A stretch of 64,000 bases of DNA from Marthasterias glacialis. Taxonomy: Eukaryota > Echinodermata > Asteroidea > Forcipulatida > Asteriidae. Location of the stretch: assembly GCA_911728455.2 (NCBI GenBank), contig OU452235.1, forward strand, positions 12,386,634 through 12,450,633, read 5' to 3'. A model generated the notes under the pieces. It searched no databases. It saw nothing but the letters and a program-made list of their open reading frames with translations, and was not told where the DNA came from. Below, in pieces: positions 30,954 to 42,900 of the stretch (position 1 is its first letter; each line of letters begins with the position of its first letter). Made by a program: the position numbers and the translations under genes.

Positions 30954-33900
30954 ATGGCGGCGGAAGGTCAGTGTTAACGTTAAATTTGTCGTTTTTTTAT
31001 TTCTATCAATTTTACAGTTTTACCGATATTAAACTTAATCAAAAGCTGTGTAGGAAATATTTAGTGTGTGTAGCATTCACTTGATCACAAATTAAATATT
31101 AATTTGACTAAAATTTCAAAAATCGTTCACTTTAAGCTGCAGGCTCGTCCCATTAAAAATTATGAACGTTAAAAAATGACGCCATCCTCGTTCGCACAGT
31201 TGACCTGTGGGATTTGGCTGTTCTTTTTACAGTGGGCAGTATGAGGTTAATTTGGCCAGGCGAAATTAAAACCTAGTTATGGATATAAATTTTTGAGTTT
31301 GGTTTTCTCTCAGTCAGAGAGTAAATCTTGTGATAATTTAAAACCTGTTATTTTTTCCTTATCTATTTTTTTTTAGATGACTTCCGTGTATATGGGGCAA
31401 TTTCATAGACAACGTTGCAAATAGTAATACTTTTACGCGCGCGTTAGCCATGAAATGAGATGCATGCTGGTCTAGCTATCGAGTCACTTATTAGACCAGC
31501 ATGCATTTCGTTCCACGGCTATCGCGCGCGTAAAAGTATTTGCGAAGTTGTAATACAGACTTACCTAAAGCATTTAAATTAAACTAACTTAAAATTGTTT
31601 TTTAGGGTCGCACAAATTTGCTAGCCTAAGTAATATTGTACTAAACAAGTTTTAAATGTAGACCATTGAATTTGAGTGTGCGGAGTAAAATAAAAGTGTG
31701 ACTTCAAACTTATGCTCTTGTAAGGAAACGGGCCCAAGTAAGTGCAGCTAGCCCCAATTGTTAGGGCTGAAAAATGCTGTCTTGCTACTGTTCAAAATTT
31801 GTTTGTGACTGCATGGTAATAATGTTGATGGGTTCCTGCCAAGCTTCGTCTCTTACTTAACAAAAATACTTACTGAACAATATTTTCCACTACTGAATAG
31901 CCCCTTCATTATTATAAGTTGGATTATCGTAACCCTGTATCCTACTGACAGTCATAGACCTGAGGGTTACGATGAACCATAGGTGAAAATTGTGAAATTG
32001 TTAAAAGTTTTATTTCAACATTTTAAATGTATCCAATTGGGTGCAATTAAAATGTTAAAAACCAATTTTACATGTCCGTCGTAGCTCTGATATTATAACC
32101 CCTTGTGATCTACACGCTAGGGTTAGTGTTGGGGTGAGGGTTAGGGTTTGGCACAAACATTTGTAGTGGTGTTTGAACATAGGGGTATCGGAAAATAGAG
32201 GGTTGTCGGAACTAAGATGTGTAACCATAAAAAACAATGATCAATATATTATTATCCATTTGTTTAATAAGAGTGTGGCTTATTTGTTTTTTGGTTTCAG
32301 ATGCTTCTGTTACTGTGTGCACAAAGCAAGCACTTGAGAAAGGTCACCGCTATGGCCCATTCAAAGGGAGGCTGAGAGTAGTGGATAAGGACGATGATGT
32401 ACCATTCGGTACATGGAAGGTAAACACAACCCAGACCTCTATACTTCGTTCTTGAAAGGGGAAGGGCACCTTGGTTAACATGGTTAAGGGCACCTCTATG
32501 AGGAAATTGTAAATTTATACTGGAACATTTCAAGGGGCACCAAGGCAGTGACCAGTGTTGTGGGGGCAATGGCCTCTGTTGCCTCTGTGAAGTATCGGGC
32601 CTGCCTTAGTAAATTAAAGGGCAGCTCTTTGAGGAAATTGTGAATTTGTACTGGAACATTTCAAGGGGCACCTAGGCAATGACCAGGGGCAACGAAGGCA
32701 ATTGCCTTTGTTGCCTCAGTGAAGTATCAGGCCTGTAAGGACATGTTGCTCCACCAATGTCTTTTCATTAGTTTGTACAAAATCGGTGGGGGCGGTTTGG
32801 TAGGGTGGGGGGGGGGTAAGGCTCATCACACTTAAATCTACTTCTGGAAGACATTTGTTGTTTTAAAAATTATGGTATGCGAACTTCAGAACTGTATTTT
32901 CTTATTTGTGCATTTCAGATCTACCCAACAGATGAGAATGACAAGGTGTACAACCTATCCAGTGCTGATGCCACAATCCCACAGTGGCTGCACTTTATCA
33001 GACAGACCCAAAACAAAGAACAGAGTAACATGACCCTTGTCCAAGTCAGTAAGAAATTTTACTTTGAGGTAAGTTAAAAGCACGGTTCTTGCCAACTGTA
33101 CCCTTTTTGGGATATCTGTATGATGATTTAAACCCTCTCAATCAAGGTACTGATGTAGGGAAAGCCTTGATAGACTACTTGCAGGACACCATAATAAATA
33201 ACCCATTCGGGGTAACCGCCTTCCTTCTTAACAAGTCTCTTCTCCCCATCTTCTCCCAAACAGGATATCAATATTCCTAAGTAGGTTAAACCTGTGTTTA
33301 CATAACACAATGACACTGTTCATCAAAGTATCCCCATTGGGGCATGGGGATATCGATAGTCCCCATTCGGGATAATCTTGGCTGATGATGGTCAGTCTTG
33401 GTCAAGGCTTGTCAAAGGCTCTTTTACTCAAGCCGGCCAGCACCTGCACACAGCTGGTTAAGCATAAACACTGAGTATCAATTGTTCACTATGTGTGAGG
33501 GCTCAATACCAGAACCACTATAATGGGAGACTTTTGAGGACACTAGGTGGCAGCAGACTTAGCAGGTAAATCCATTGTTCTCGGAAATGTGCGCATGCTC
33601 AGAACTACGCAAACAATGGAAATTGACTGGGTGAGTCTGCTGCCACCTAGCTACAAAGTCTCCTGTTGATTGATGAAAAAGCTGTTTAGAATTGTACTGA
33701 CTTTTCATTCAGTAACACCCAAAAATGATTCCTTGTAATTATATGAAAGACTGGTGAGTAATGTTTTGAACCAAGACTGTACTACTCACCATTTTGTTTC
33801 ATATTTCTGTGTGGATGTTTCAACGAAATCCCTTTTTGCCTTGAGCAGATGACCAGGGACGTCCCCGAGGGTGTTGAATATGCTGTGATGGGGCGAAGAT

Positions 33901-36900
33901 CAGATACAGGCATGGAGGGTGGGGAAGAGGTTGCTCCTCCTCAGGGCAAGAGAAGAGGCAGGAAACCAGGGCCCCTCTACACTCCGGAGGAACTCCTGGC
34001 TAGGAAAGAACAAAAAAAGAAAGAGGTTTGTAAGAAATACAATCATCTTTGTTTTTTATAAATGAAGATTTTGAATCCTAAACTTTTGACTGATAGAAGA
34101 CAGAAATACAGGTATAAGATGGGAGACAAAAAAGATAGCCAAATATTGTCCTGTCCATCTGTCCTGTTTCTGTGGGTGAAACATTAGACGGCATGTGCGT
34201 GCGCTGTGTATGCTCAGCAGTGGAATGTCCAGGACCGTTGCTCCGGTTTTCCGACTTTACACAGTGGCGTGTTTAAATGTCACCTGTGTGCCGGCCTCAA
34301 AATACTTTTCGTGGATACACGTCAGCCGGCACCAACTGGTTAATGATAACACTAAATATTATGCAACATTTAATCCACAGTTGGAGGAACGGTTACGTCG
34401 GACGTCTACCCGCGATCGCAGCAGGCGCTGTATTGAATGCGGACAAACATTCACATCAGCCATCCTCTTTATGAGGCACCGAGGCAGTTGCGGGCTCCTG
34501 AAGGAAGAAGATCTTCTTACCGACTCCTCAGAAGGTACTTTATCAGAGCCTTTACTGTGGCTGTCAACATTTTGATATTAAACACTCAAATTCAAATTGC
34601 CTCCAAAACCTTTTGGATTCAAGTATGAAATGGACAAACCTGAAGTGTGTCCAAGAACTACCCTCCTGGCAAGTAGACATGGAAAGAATGAGTTTGGGGA
34701 AAGCTAGAGACCCTTCAGTTGTTTTCTAAGGAGGAATTGTACAACACAACAAGACCCTAGTTATTGATTCAGCCACTTAAAACCCATAGGAGGCAGTCAT
34801 TTGCCTAAGAGCTGCTTAAAACATTATATTTGTTTGAAGGATTATCGGGGTACCAGTCACAATCAGTAAACATTGTTAAATGATATCTTGGCTGGTTACT
34901 GTTTCAGCTAAGCACTTATCTGTGCTTATTTATAAGCCCTGGAGGACTTTCTCTTTTGTGTAAATACTAGAGTGACTTTCTGGATACCAGCCATTACTTT
35001 CAGGATGAAAAATGCTTGTCCATCTTTTTAAATCTCACATGTTAAAAGCTCTGGATTTCACCTTCAGTGCTAGGGTTTTCTTACAATAATCCAGCACACA
35101 ACACTTAAAAAAGAGAGTTTTGTTTGTTGCTCCCTTTCTCATGCATACGTATAGTGGCAAATCATAACATGGGATGGTTGTCTGTATTTTGCAGTACATT
35201 TTTAATTGGTGTGATTTTAGCACCCCGCTAAAATGTGCATAATGGGCTTGAGTGACAAATGGTGTTTAGAGTTTGATAAATTTTTAACGTTGAGAACTGG
35301 ATTGTTGAACTGAAAATGATGGATTAAGGAAGAATTTTTGACATTCAAACCCTGGTGCAAAAAAATGTATTTGGCCTTGGAATATTCATGAGATGACATT
35401 AGCCGCTTCTTAATACAGGTAAGATTTGAATTACATTCGAGCTGAAAAGTTTCCATCTGTATGGGTTTACAGCACAGAGGAAGATTCCTAAGGCTGTATC
35501 TCCATGAAATTGGACATAAATTGAGGAATAAGCAAATGTTGTTCTTGCTTGTGTTTAACAACAGGAAGTGAAAACACAGATGATGAGATGGAGAGAGATC
35601 TAGAGGAAGGTGAAGAAGAGGAAGGGGGAGAAGAGGCAGGAAGAGAAGAGGAAGGAGAAGAGGAAGGGGAGGCTATGGACATCCTTGAAGGAGAAGAGGA
35701 AGCAGGTGGAGAGGAGGAGGGCGGTGATGGCAGTGCCGACCAGCTGGCACGAGATGTAAACCAACTCATCGCAGGAATAGAGGGCAACGCTGGAGAGGAA
35801 AATGAAACGAATACCCGGGCAGAATCAACCGATATAGCGGATCAACAACAAGACATGCCAGTCATACCTAACCCACTGCTCCATCAAATCCGCCCCCTCT
35901 CGTCAGTCTTACCTGTCCAAGTAAAGCGCCCACGTGGGCGGCCACGCAAGGATGGCCAGCCACCGATTCAAAGAAAGAAGCGCATGCGGAAGCGGAGGAA
36001 GCGTCGTCGTTACAGCGATAGTGATGATCACCAACCAAGCAAACAGGTCAAGGACGAGTGCATTCCGACCCAAGCCGATCCAGAGAAGTACCCCTTCACC
36101 TGTGAGACCTGTGGGAAGCTCTTCCCGACCAAGAGCTGGTTCGACATGCACACAGAGCAGCACACCCAGCCTGGGCTCACATACCTGGTGTGTAACCTTT
36201 GCGACATGGCCTTCCGTTTCTTAACCGAACACACGTGGCATATGGAAGAGACTCATCAGTTGGACAAACGAGGACAGGTTCTCTCGGAGAAGTTCCGATG
36301 TGATGCATGCAAGAAAGCATTCCGCTCTCCAATCCATTTGGAAAGACATCGAAGACGAGCAGCTGAAGAGGGTGGGTACAAAATAGTTATAATAATAACC
36401 ACGGGCATTTACACAAGGGTTTTTGGCTCATTTGAATAATTAGTAACCTGTGTGCCCATGTGGCTGCTGGTGCTGCATACTCCAAAGGAGCTGAGATGGT
36501 TTTACGAATGAGTAAGGATGGCCTGATGCTTCTTTCTTGTACGGGGAAAGCAGTCTTTCCTTAAAAAAGGGCATCTATGTGTGATATTTAAACTTCTACT
36601 TGAAAATTTTAAAGGGAACCAAGGCAATGACCAGGGGCATTGAGCATCAGGTCTGAAAAGTGTAAAATGGTTAAAAGTGCTTAGAAAAATGCCTACTATT
36701 ATTAACATAGAAGTACTTTGCAAGAAAACAAGTAAAAGCAACCAATAAAAAGGCTTGAAAAGGAATGTAACAAGTTGGTCAATCATCTCATCTCATAAAG
36801 TTAACCCGGGCTCAACACCTTGGAACATAAACTCGACAATGTACCACAACAACTACATGATTTTGGTATGAGGTTGATACTGGTACTTAACTCTCCTGAG

Positions 36901-39900
36901 AAATATTGCCATAAGAAGTAACCCTTACTAGTCAATCTTGTGGGGACAACCATGTGTATTATCTCTGAAGTCAGCTGTTGGTTTGGTCTCCAAGATTCAA
37001 ACAGTGTACTCTGCTCACCTTCAGGAGACAGTAGAGTATACTGTTCGAAGCATTGAGACCAAACCAGAGCTACCACTCCTCCCAAAAGAAATTTACACAT
37101 GGTTGTACCAGCAGGTTTACTAGCAATAGTTACTTGTTATTATTCACACCATGCAAATCTTCAAACAGCCCACAAAGAAACTGGTGATGAATCTCATCTT
37201 AGTATTTCTAAGATAGGAGGGAGTGTGAAACAAACACAGATCCATGTGTGATAAAGACACAACAATGCTCTTTCTCAGTGCTGTGGGTCTTCAAGTGTGC
37301 GCGTAGCCTCCCGATTTTTAATGAATGAATCTCCCTAAGAATAACGATGTGCTGTCCTTTAACAAAATCTGCACTTTCCTTCAATAATGCATGACCTTTT
37401 ACTCGTATTTAACTGTTTTTTTTTCTTCTAACAGAACCGCTGCCCAAGGGTCCGGTGCAGATCAAGTGTAAGTTCTGTGAGAAGAGTTTCTCAATGGAGT
37501 TGGGTCTTGAGAATCACACGGAAAAACATCATCCAGAGTACGAGAGATACCAGTGCACGGAGAATGACTGTCTGGTCACGTTTGGCTCAAAAGGTATATT
37601 ATGATGGTCATTTGTACTAACCTTTCCCGATTCTAAATAAAAACCATTGCAGGGTTTTGCTTGAATGTGATGGTTTTGGTACTGCACTTCCAACCACCCA
37701 CTCTTATCATTTGGTCAGGCATAATACTAGTCTCACCAGAGTCCAAACAATAAATTTTGATTTTTTTCATAAAAAGGAGAGCTGCTGTGAACCCTGACGA
37801 CTTTAAACTCCTTATGTTTGGGTGTTGAGTTAGATTTCTGAAAGCTTGTGGCCAAAGGCTTACAAGCCAGGGGGGCAGTTGTCCCCCAAAACAGTGGGGA
37901 AATTGGCAAGGCAAAAAGAAAAAGGTCTCATGTGACATCACATGAAACCTCTGTATAATTTAGGCAATTAAAATCTAAGAAGCAGTTAAAACAACAAATA
38001 AATAGGCTAAATACACATTTATTTGTTTATTTGTAGAGGACCGTGCAGCCCATCTGGAAGGTTTCCACATGACTGATTCTAAACAGATCTACAAATGTCC
38101 GGTGGAGCAGTGCTTCAAAGCATACACCACAATGGCTGCATTGAACTATCACTATGAACTAAGACACACAGGAGCAAGGTCCGATTCTGTCACCTTTGAC
38201 TTTGCCCTTTATTGACTCTGGCATTTATCGCACTACTCAGGTTTCTTCCCAAGCAACAAGCTAGGGTATTAGACCAATACAAGCAAATAACAAAATAACA
38301 AAAAAGACAATAACAAATGTCACAAATTCAATTATCATCCAGTAGGCCTCTCAGTTTGAATAAGATTATTTTGTAATCCGAAACAAACCTTTCTATTTTG
38401 CAATCGTTTGTAACAAATTTCCCCTCAGACTGGGGCCCAATTTCATAGAGCTGCTTCAGCACAAAAAGTAGCTAAGCACAAACGGAATGCTTACCAGAAT
38501 AGGGTTACCAGCCACAAGAGCATGTCACATGTACAATCTGTGACTGGTATCCTGCTAACTTTTGCTTAGCATAAAACTTTGAAGCACTATTTTCTGTTTA
38601 AGCAGCTCTATGAACTTGGGCCCTGACATCCAACTTCCTCATTTCAGTGCCATAGAAGTGCCATTGAACTGTCCAGTGCTAAACTTAAAATCTAGCATAC
38701 CTTTGCAAATTTCAACTGAATCTGACCACAGCAGGTTTGAATATATACATATTTCCAGCCCAGTCCTTTTCATTTTATATTTTTTAGTTTTCAAGAAATA
38801 TGTCAAAAAAACATCAGAAATTTCAGTGTAAAAGGTGCTTGTATTTTTAAGACTACAACAATTTGGTTGCATCTTTTTCTACAGTCGTCCGTTTCAGTGT
38901 GAAATCTGTGGCAAACGATGGGTGAAAATCGGCAAGCTACGAGAACACTTGAAGACCCACAGCACTGAGAAGAATGAGCTATGTGACATATGCGGGAGAG
39001 CATACAAGTCAAGACCTGAACTGAAAGATCACCGCATTGAAGTACACACCGAAGGTAAGGTGGGATCTGTTTTACATTGTCTTCTGATGAGGGCTTGTAT
39101 TGATTACAAGTTTTTGTTTAAAAAAAAATTATTTATTGATTTCATTTCACACCCAACAGCGCAAGTGCCAATAACAGAACGGTGGTTCAGAAATGAGAAG
39201 AAAGGTTCAGTTTTAGATTAGGGAGGAAAGTCCCAAATGGGGCTCAATCAGGGACTGAAAACCCAATCTAAATGCAATGCTTCAGTCTGAAGTGGGATTC
39301 AAACCAGGGTCCACAGAGGTGAAAGGCAGGGAAACAAACCACTGAGCCAACCTAATTCCCCTATTACTGTCCACAACTAGCTCCAAGATTTTATTCGACA
39401 GTTTCAACCAGTTACAAGCCTAGGTCAAAAACAAAGTTCTAATGTCTCTCCCAGTCTTAGTAATCATCGCCACAACCAATAGTAACCAATGTGTAAATAA
39501 TTCAAATTTAAAGGGAAAATAAACATAAAACTTATTGAACAATTGCAAATTTTGTTACATTATTATGTATTACTGTTGTTATAAGTAACAGTCTGACGTT
39601 TGTTTTTTCCTCTTCTCTGGGAAAGGTGGCAAGATAAAGCTCCAATGTCGTTTCTGCCCTGCCCAGTTCAGCAGAAGGAGCTCACGTTCGTACCATGAGA
39701 AACGGCACAAGAACGACTTCCCGTACGTCTGTCCGAAACCCGGTTGCAAGAAACGCTTCATTGCTGTGATTGATTTTAAGCGACATCTCATCTTCCACAC
39801 AGGTATGAAACTTTTTCCCCCGTCATTTTCACTTCTCAGTAGTAACACCAAGGGATCCTCAAAAATGCCTCACACTTTAACCCATATGGTCTGAAGAAAC

Positions 39901-42900
39901 TGGTAAAAGGGAAGATGATGAGGATAGTGTTCAGTTTTCAAATGTACAAAGAAAAGCCTAAATGAGGGAAAATCAGAATGGAGACTGAAAAGCCAATCCA
40001 TTTGAGGTCTTTGATCACAAGTGGGATTCAAACCAGGGTCCACAGAGTTGAAAGGCAGGGAAAGATACCATTATGCCAAACCAGACCCAATCTATGGAAA
40101 TGCCTGTGGTGCGCAATTACTTTGGTACATTTCTTCTAGATTGGCATTGATTCATACGTAGATATACATACTAAGATGAGATGTTCAAGTCTCAAAAGAT
40201 ATCAAACTTCAAAAAAACATCATTTGATATTTGGAGGATAAATCTTGAAGAAAATTGCAATGTCTTCCCTTTGTCGAAGTGTAATTCATTGCAAAAGCCA
40301 ATTACTGATCGTGCTATGTGCAGGTGCCAAGTTGTACCGCTGTCGCTTCTGCAACAACTGCTTCACTCGCAGCGATTATCTCAAAGGCCATGAGAAGAAA
40401 CACCATCTGAGGGGAGAGAAGCTCATTCCTGGTCCATCCACTGAGGAGACTGTGACAATCAAGGTAGAGTATAAAACCCCCGTCTGAATCATTACGTGGA
40501 TTCTCCATTAGACGAAAAATGGCTGATGTATTTATCCTTTTGGTTTTAGCTAGTGCTATCGTAAAGCCAGTAGCCTGTGTGCTAAAGTAAACAACACCCT
40601 GCTGAATTAATCCCATACAACGCATCAAGCACGAAGCTGCAGTTGAGTGTGAACTGCAGACCTACACGTATAAATGCAGCAACAGAAGCGTTCATAAAGG
40701 CATTCTCGGTTCATACTTAGCCAATGTCTATGGTTCGAAAAGGAAACCAACAGATCATTTGATTTGTCTGACAATTGATGAGCTTTTAATAGCTAATACT
40801 CACAAAAGATTTAACAAATAATACACCAGGCAAAAGAGTTTGAAGGTTGCAGGCAAGCTTCATTACTCTTTTTAATTGGCTTATCACTGATAAGGGTCTA
40901 CTCCTCTGAGTGCCAGGGTTCTATTATGAAGATCACAAAAGGATAAATTCCAACCCCAGTTGGCCTATAACCAAGTCGGGTTGGCCTCTAATGGGGAGAA
41001 CCTGTAATGGGAAATATCACCTTGTACTGAGCTCTTTTTTAAGCAAGATGAGCTGGCAGGAACCTCTTACACTTGCCATCTGGACAAAAACTACTTATTT
41101 ATTACTTTACTACACATCCAACAGCGAAAGCACTAATAACAGGATGATTAGAAAATGAGGGGAAATGTTCAGCTTTAGATGTACTGTGGGAAAAATTCCA
41201 AATGGGGAAAATGCACATAATCAGGTAGGGACTGAAAAGGCCAATCCATTTGCAACGCTCTGGTCTGAAGCGGGATTTGAAGCGGGGTCCACAGAGGTTA
41301 AAGGCAGGGAAAAAGACCACATTTATGTGGCACATTATATGGGTTTATAAGGTGCTGTGGCGCAATCTGCAGGCGATTAAACCAGGAACACCAGGGCAAA
41401 ACCCTTCTCTTAGTCTTTGTGATAAGTGCAGTGGGTTCTTTTACAAGCATTACACAACACACGGGACCTACAGCTTTATGTCTTATCTGAAGGACAAAGC
41501 AACAATGGTTAAGGGCCTTGCTTAAGGACACAAGTGCCATGACCGGGACTTGAACCGACACTCTGCTGATGAGAAACACCAGAGCTTGAGTCCAGTGTGC
41601 TTGACTGCTCAGCCACGACACAAGCTATCTAAAGAGACTTTTAGACAATCATACGACAGGGACCAAATTTTCCTGTGAAATAATATCGATGACTTTCTTG
41701 ATTTGCACAGGTGCCTTGGCCAATGGAAAAGGGAGTTAGAATCCATGGGCAGAATGTTGTCGTGATCATAGAACCAGATCCAGCATTGGCTGACGGACGT
41801 CTCACTGAAGAAGCCATCTCAGCTCTGGAAACACTACATGTAAGGATGATTTGATAAAATCCTTTGTAATGATTGTTAACAATAGTTGTTTTTTGCTGCC
41901 ATGTTTCGGTCGAAAATTCTCAAACTCCACAAGTTTCTTATTGAAACAACCCTGTGTGGCGTGGTGGCGCTTAATTTTTTAGTATGTTTGGAAACAAAAG
42001 TTGTTTACTCCGCCATGTTTCGGTCAACAAGTTTCCTCTTGAAACACAGCCTAGTGAATGCCCCGTTTGCCTGGGTTGAACCACTGAATCAGCTTCGACA
42101 CCCAAACACCACAGCCCAGTGAAACGCCCATAGGGCTTGATAGAGGAATTTCTGGAAAAATGAAGTAGGACGGTGTAAGCACGTGATTTGTTTGGTTAAA
42201 GCTCACAACATTTTATAGAACAAATTAAAATTATTTTGAAGGTCCGAGTGAACACCAATTTAACCATGGCCAGGCCTGATACTGATACAATTGCCTCCGT
42301 TGCCCCTGGTCTGGTCATTGCCTTGGTGCCCTTGAAATGTTCCAATAGAAATTTACAATTTCCCCATAGAGGTGCCCTTTATCAAGAAGAAAGTGCGTTG
42401 GTGCGCTTGCCCTCTCAAGAACGAAGCGTACAGGCCTGCATGGCCTAAGATTGATACCCACATAGTAAAATGGTTGTTTTGAGTTTATTTTATTTGTTGA
42501 TTTTCTTGTTTGTCTGTAGGAAGGGGAAGGTAGCCAGGCACCTGTGGCGTTAATGACTGACTCCGAAGGTCAACATATTATAACCTCCATTACAGAGGTC
42601 ACGACCCCCACCACAGATATCCTGCAACAGGCTGCAGCAGAGGTTAGTGACCAGCATCTTGGGAGATGATGTCTTTACCTTTATATAGAATGACAGTGAT
42701 AAACATTAATAGCTTTTCCTGGTTAACAAATGTCTAAGTCTTTTTTAAGGGTTTTGTGCATTTTGCAACCAGAATTCAAAACAACTGAATAACATTTTCA
42801 GATGTGCTCCCCACACCTCATATTGTAGAAATTGGTGAAATTGCATACAAGTATATACAAAAATTGCTCAAACATTTCTTTAAAAATCCTGTTAACACTT

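Noticed and set aside
35488-35787. Minus-strand frame rich in Ser and Pro opposite the acidic tract
   Set aside because: Shadow of the Glu/Gly-rich exon of the PR-domain gene.
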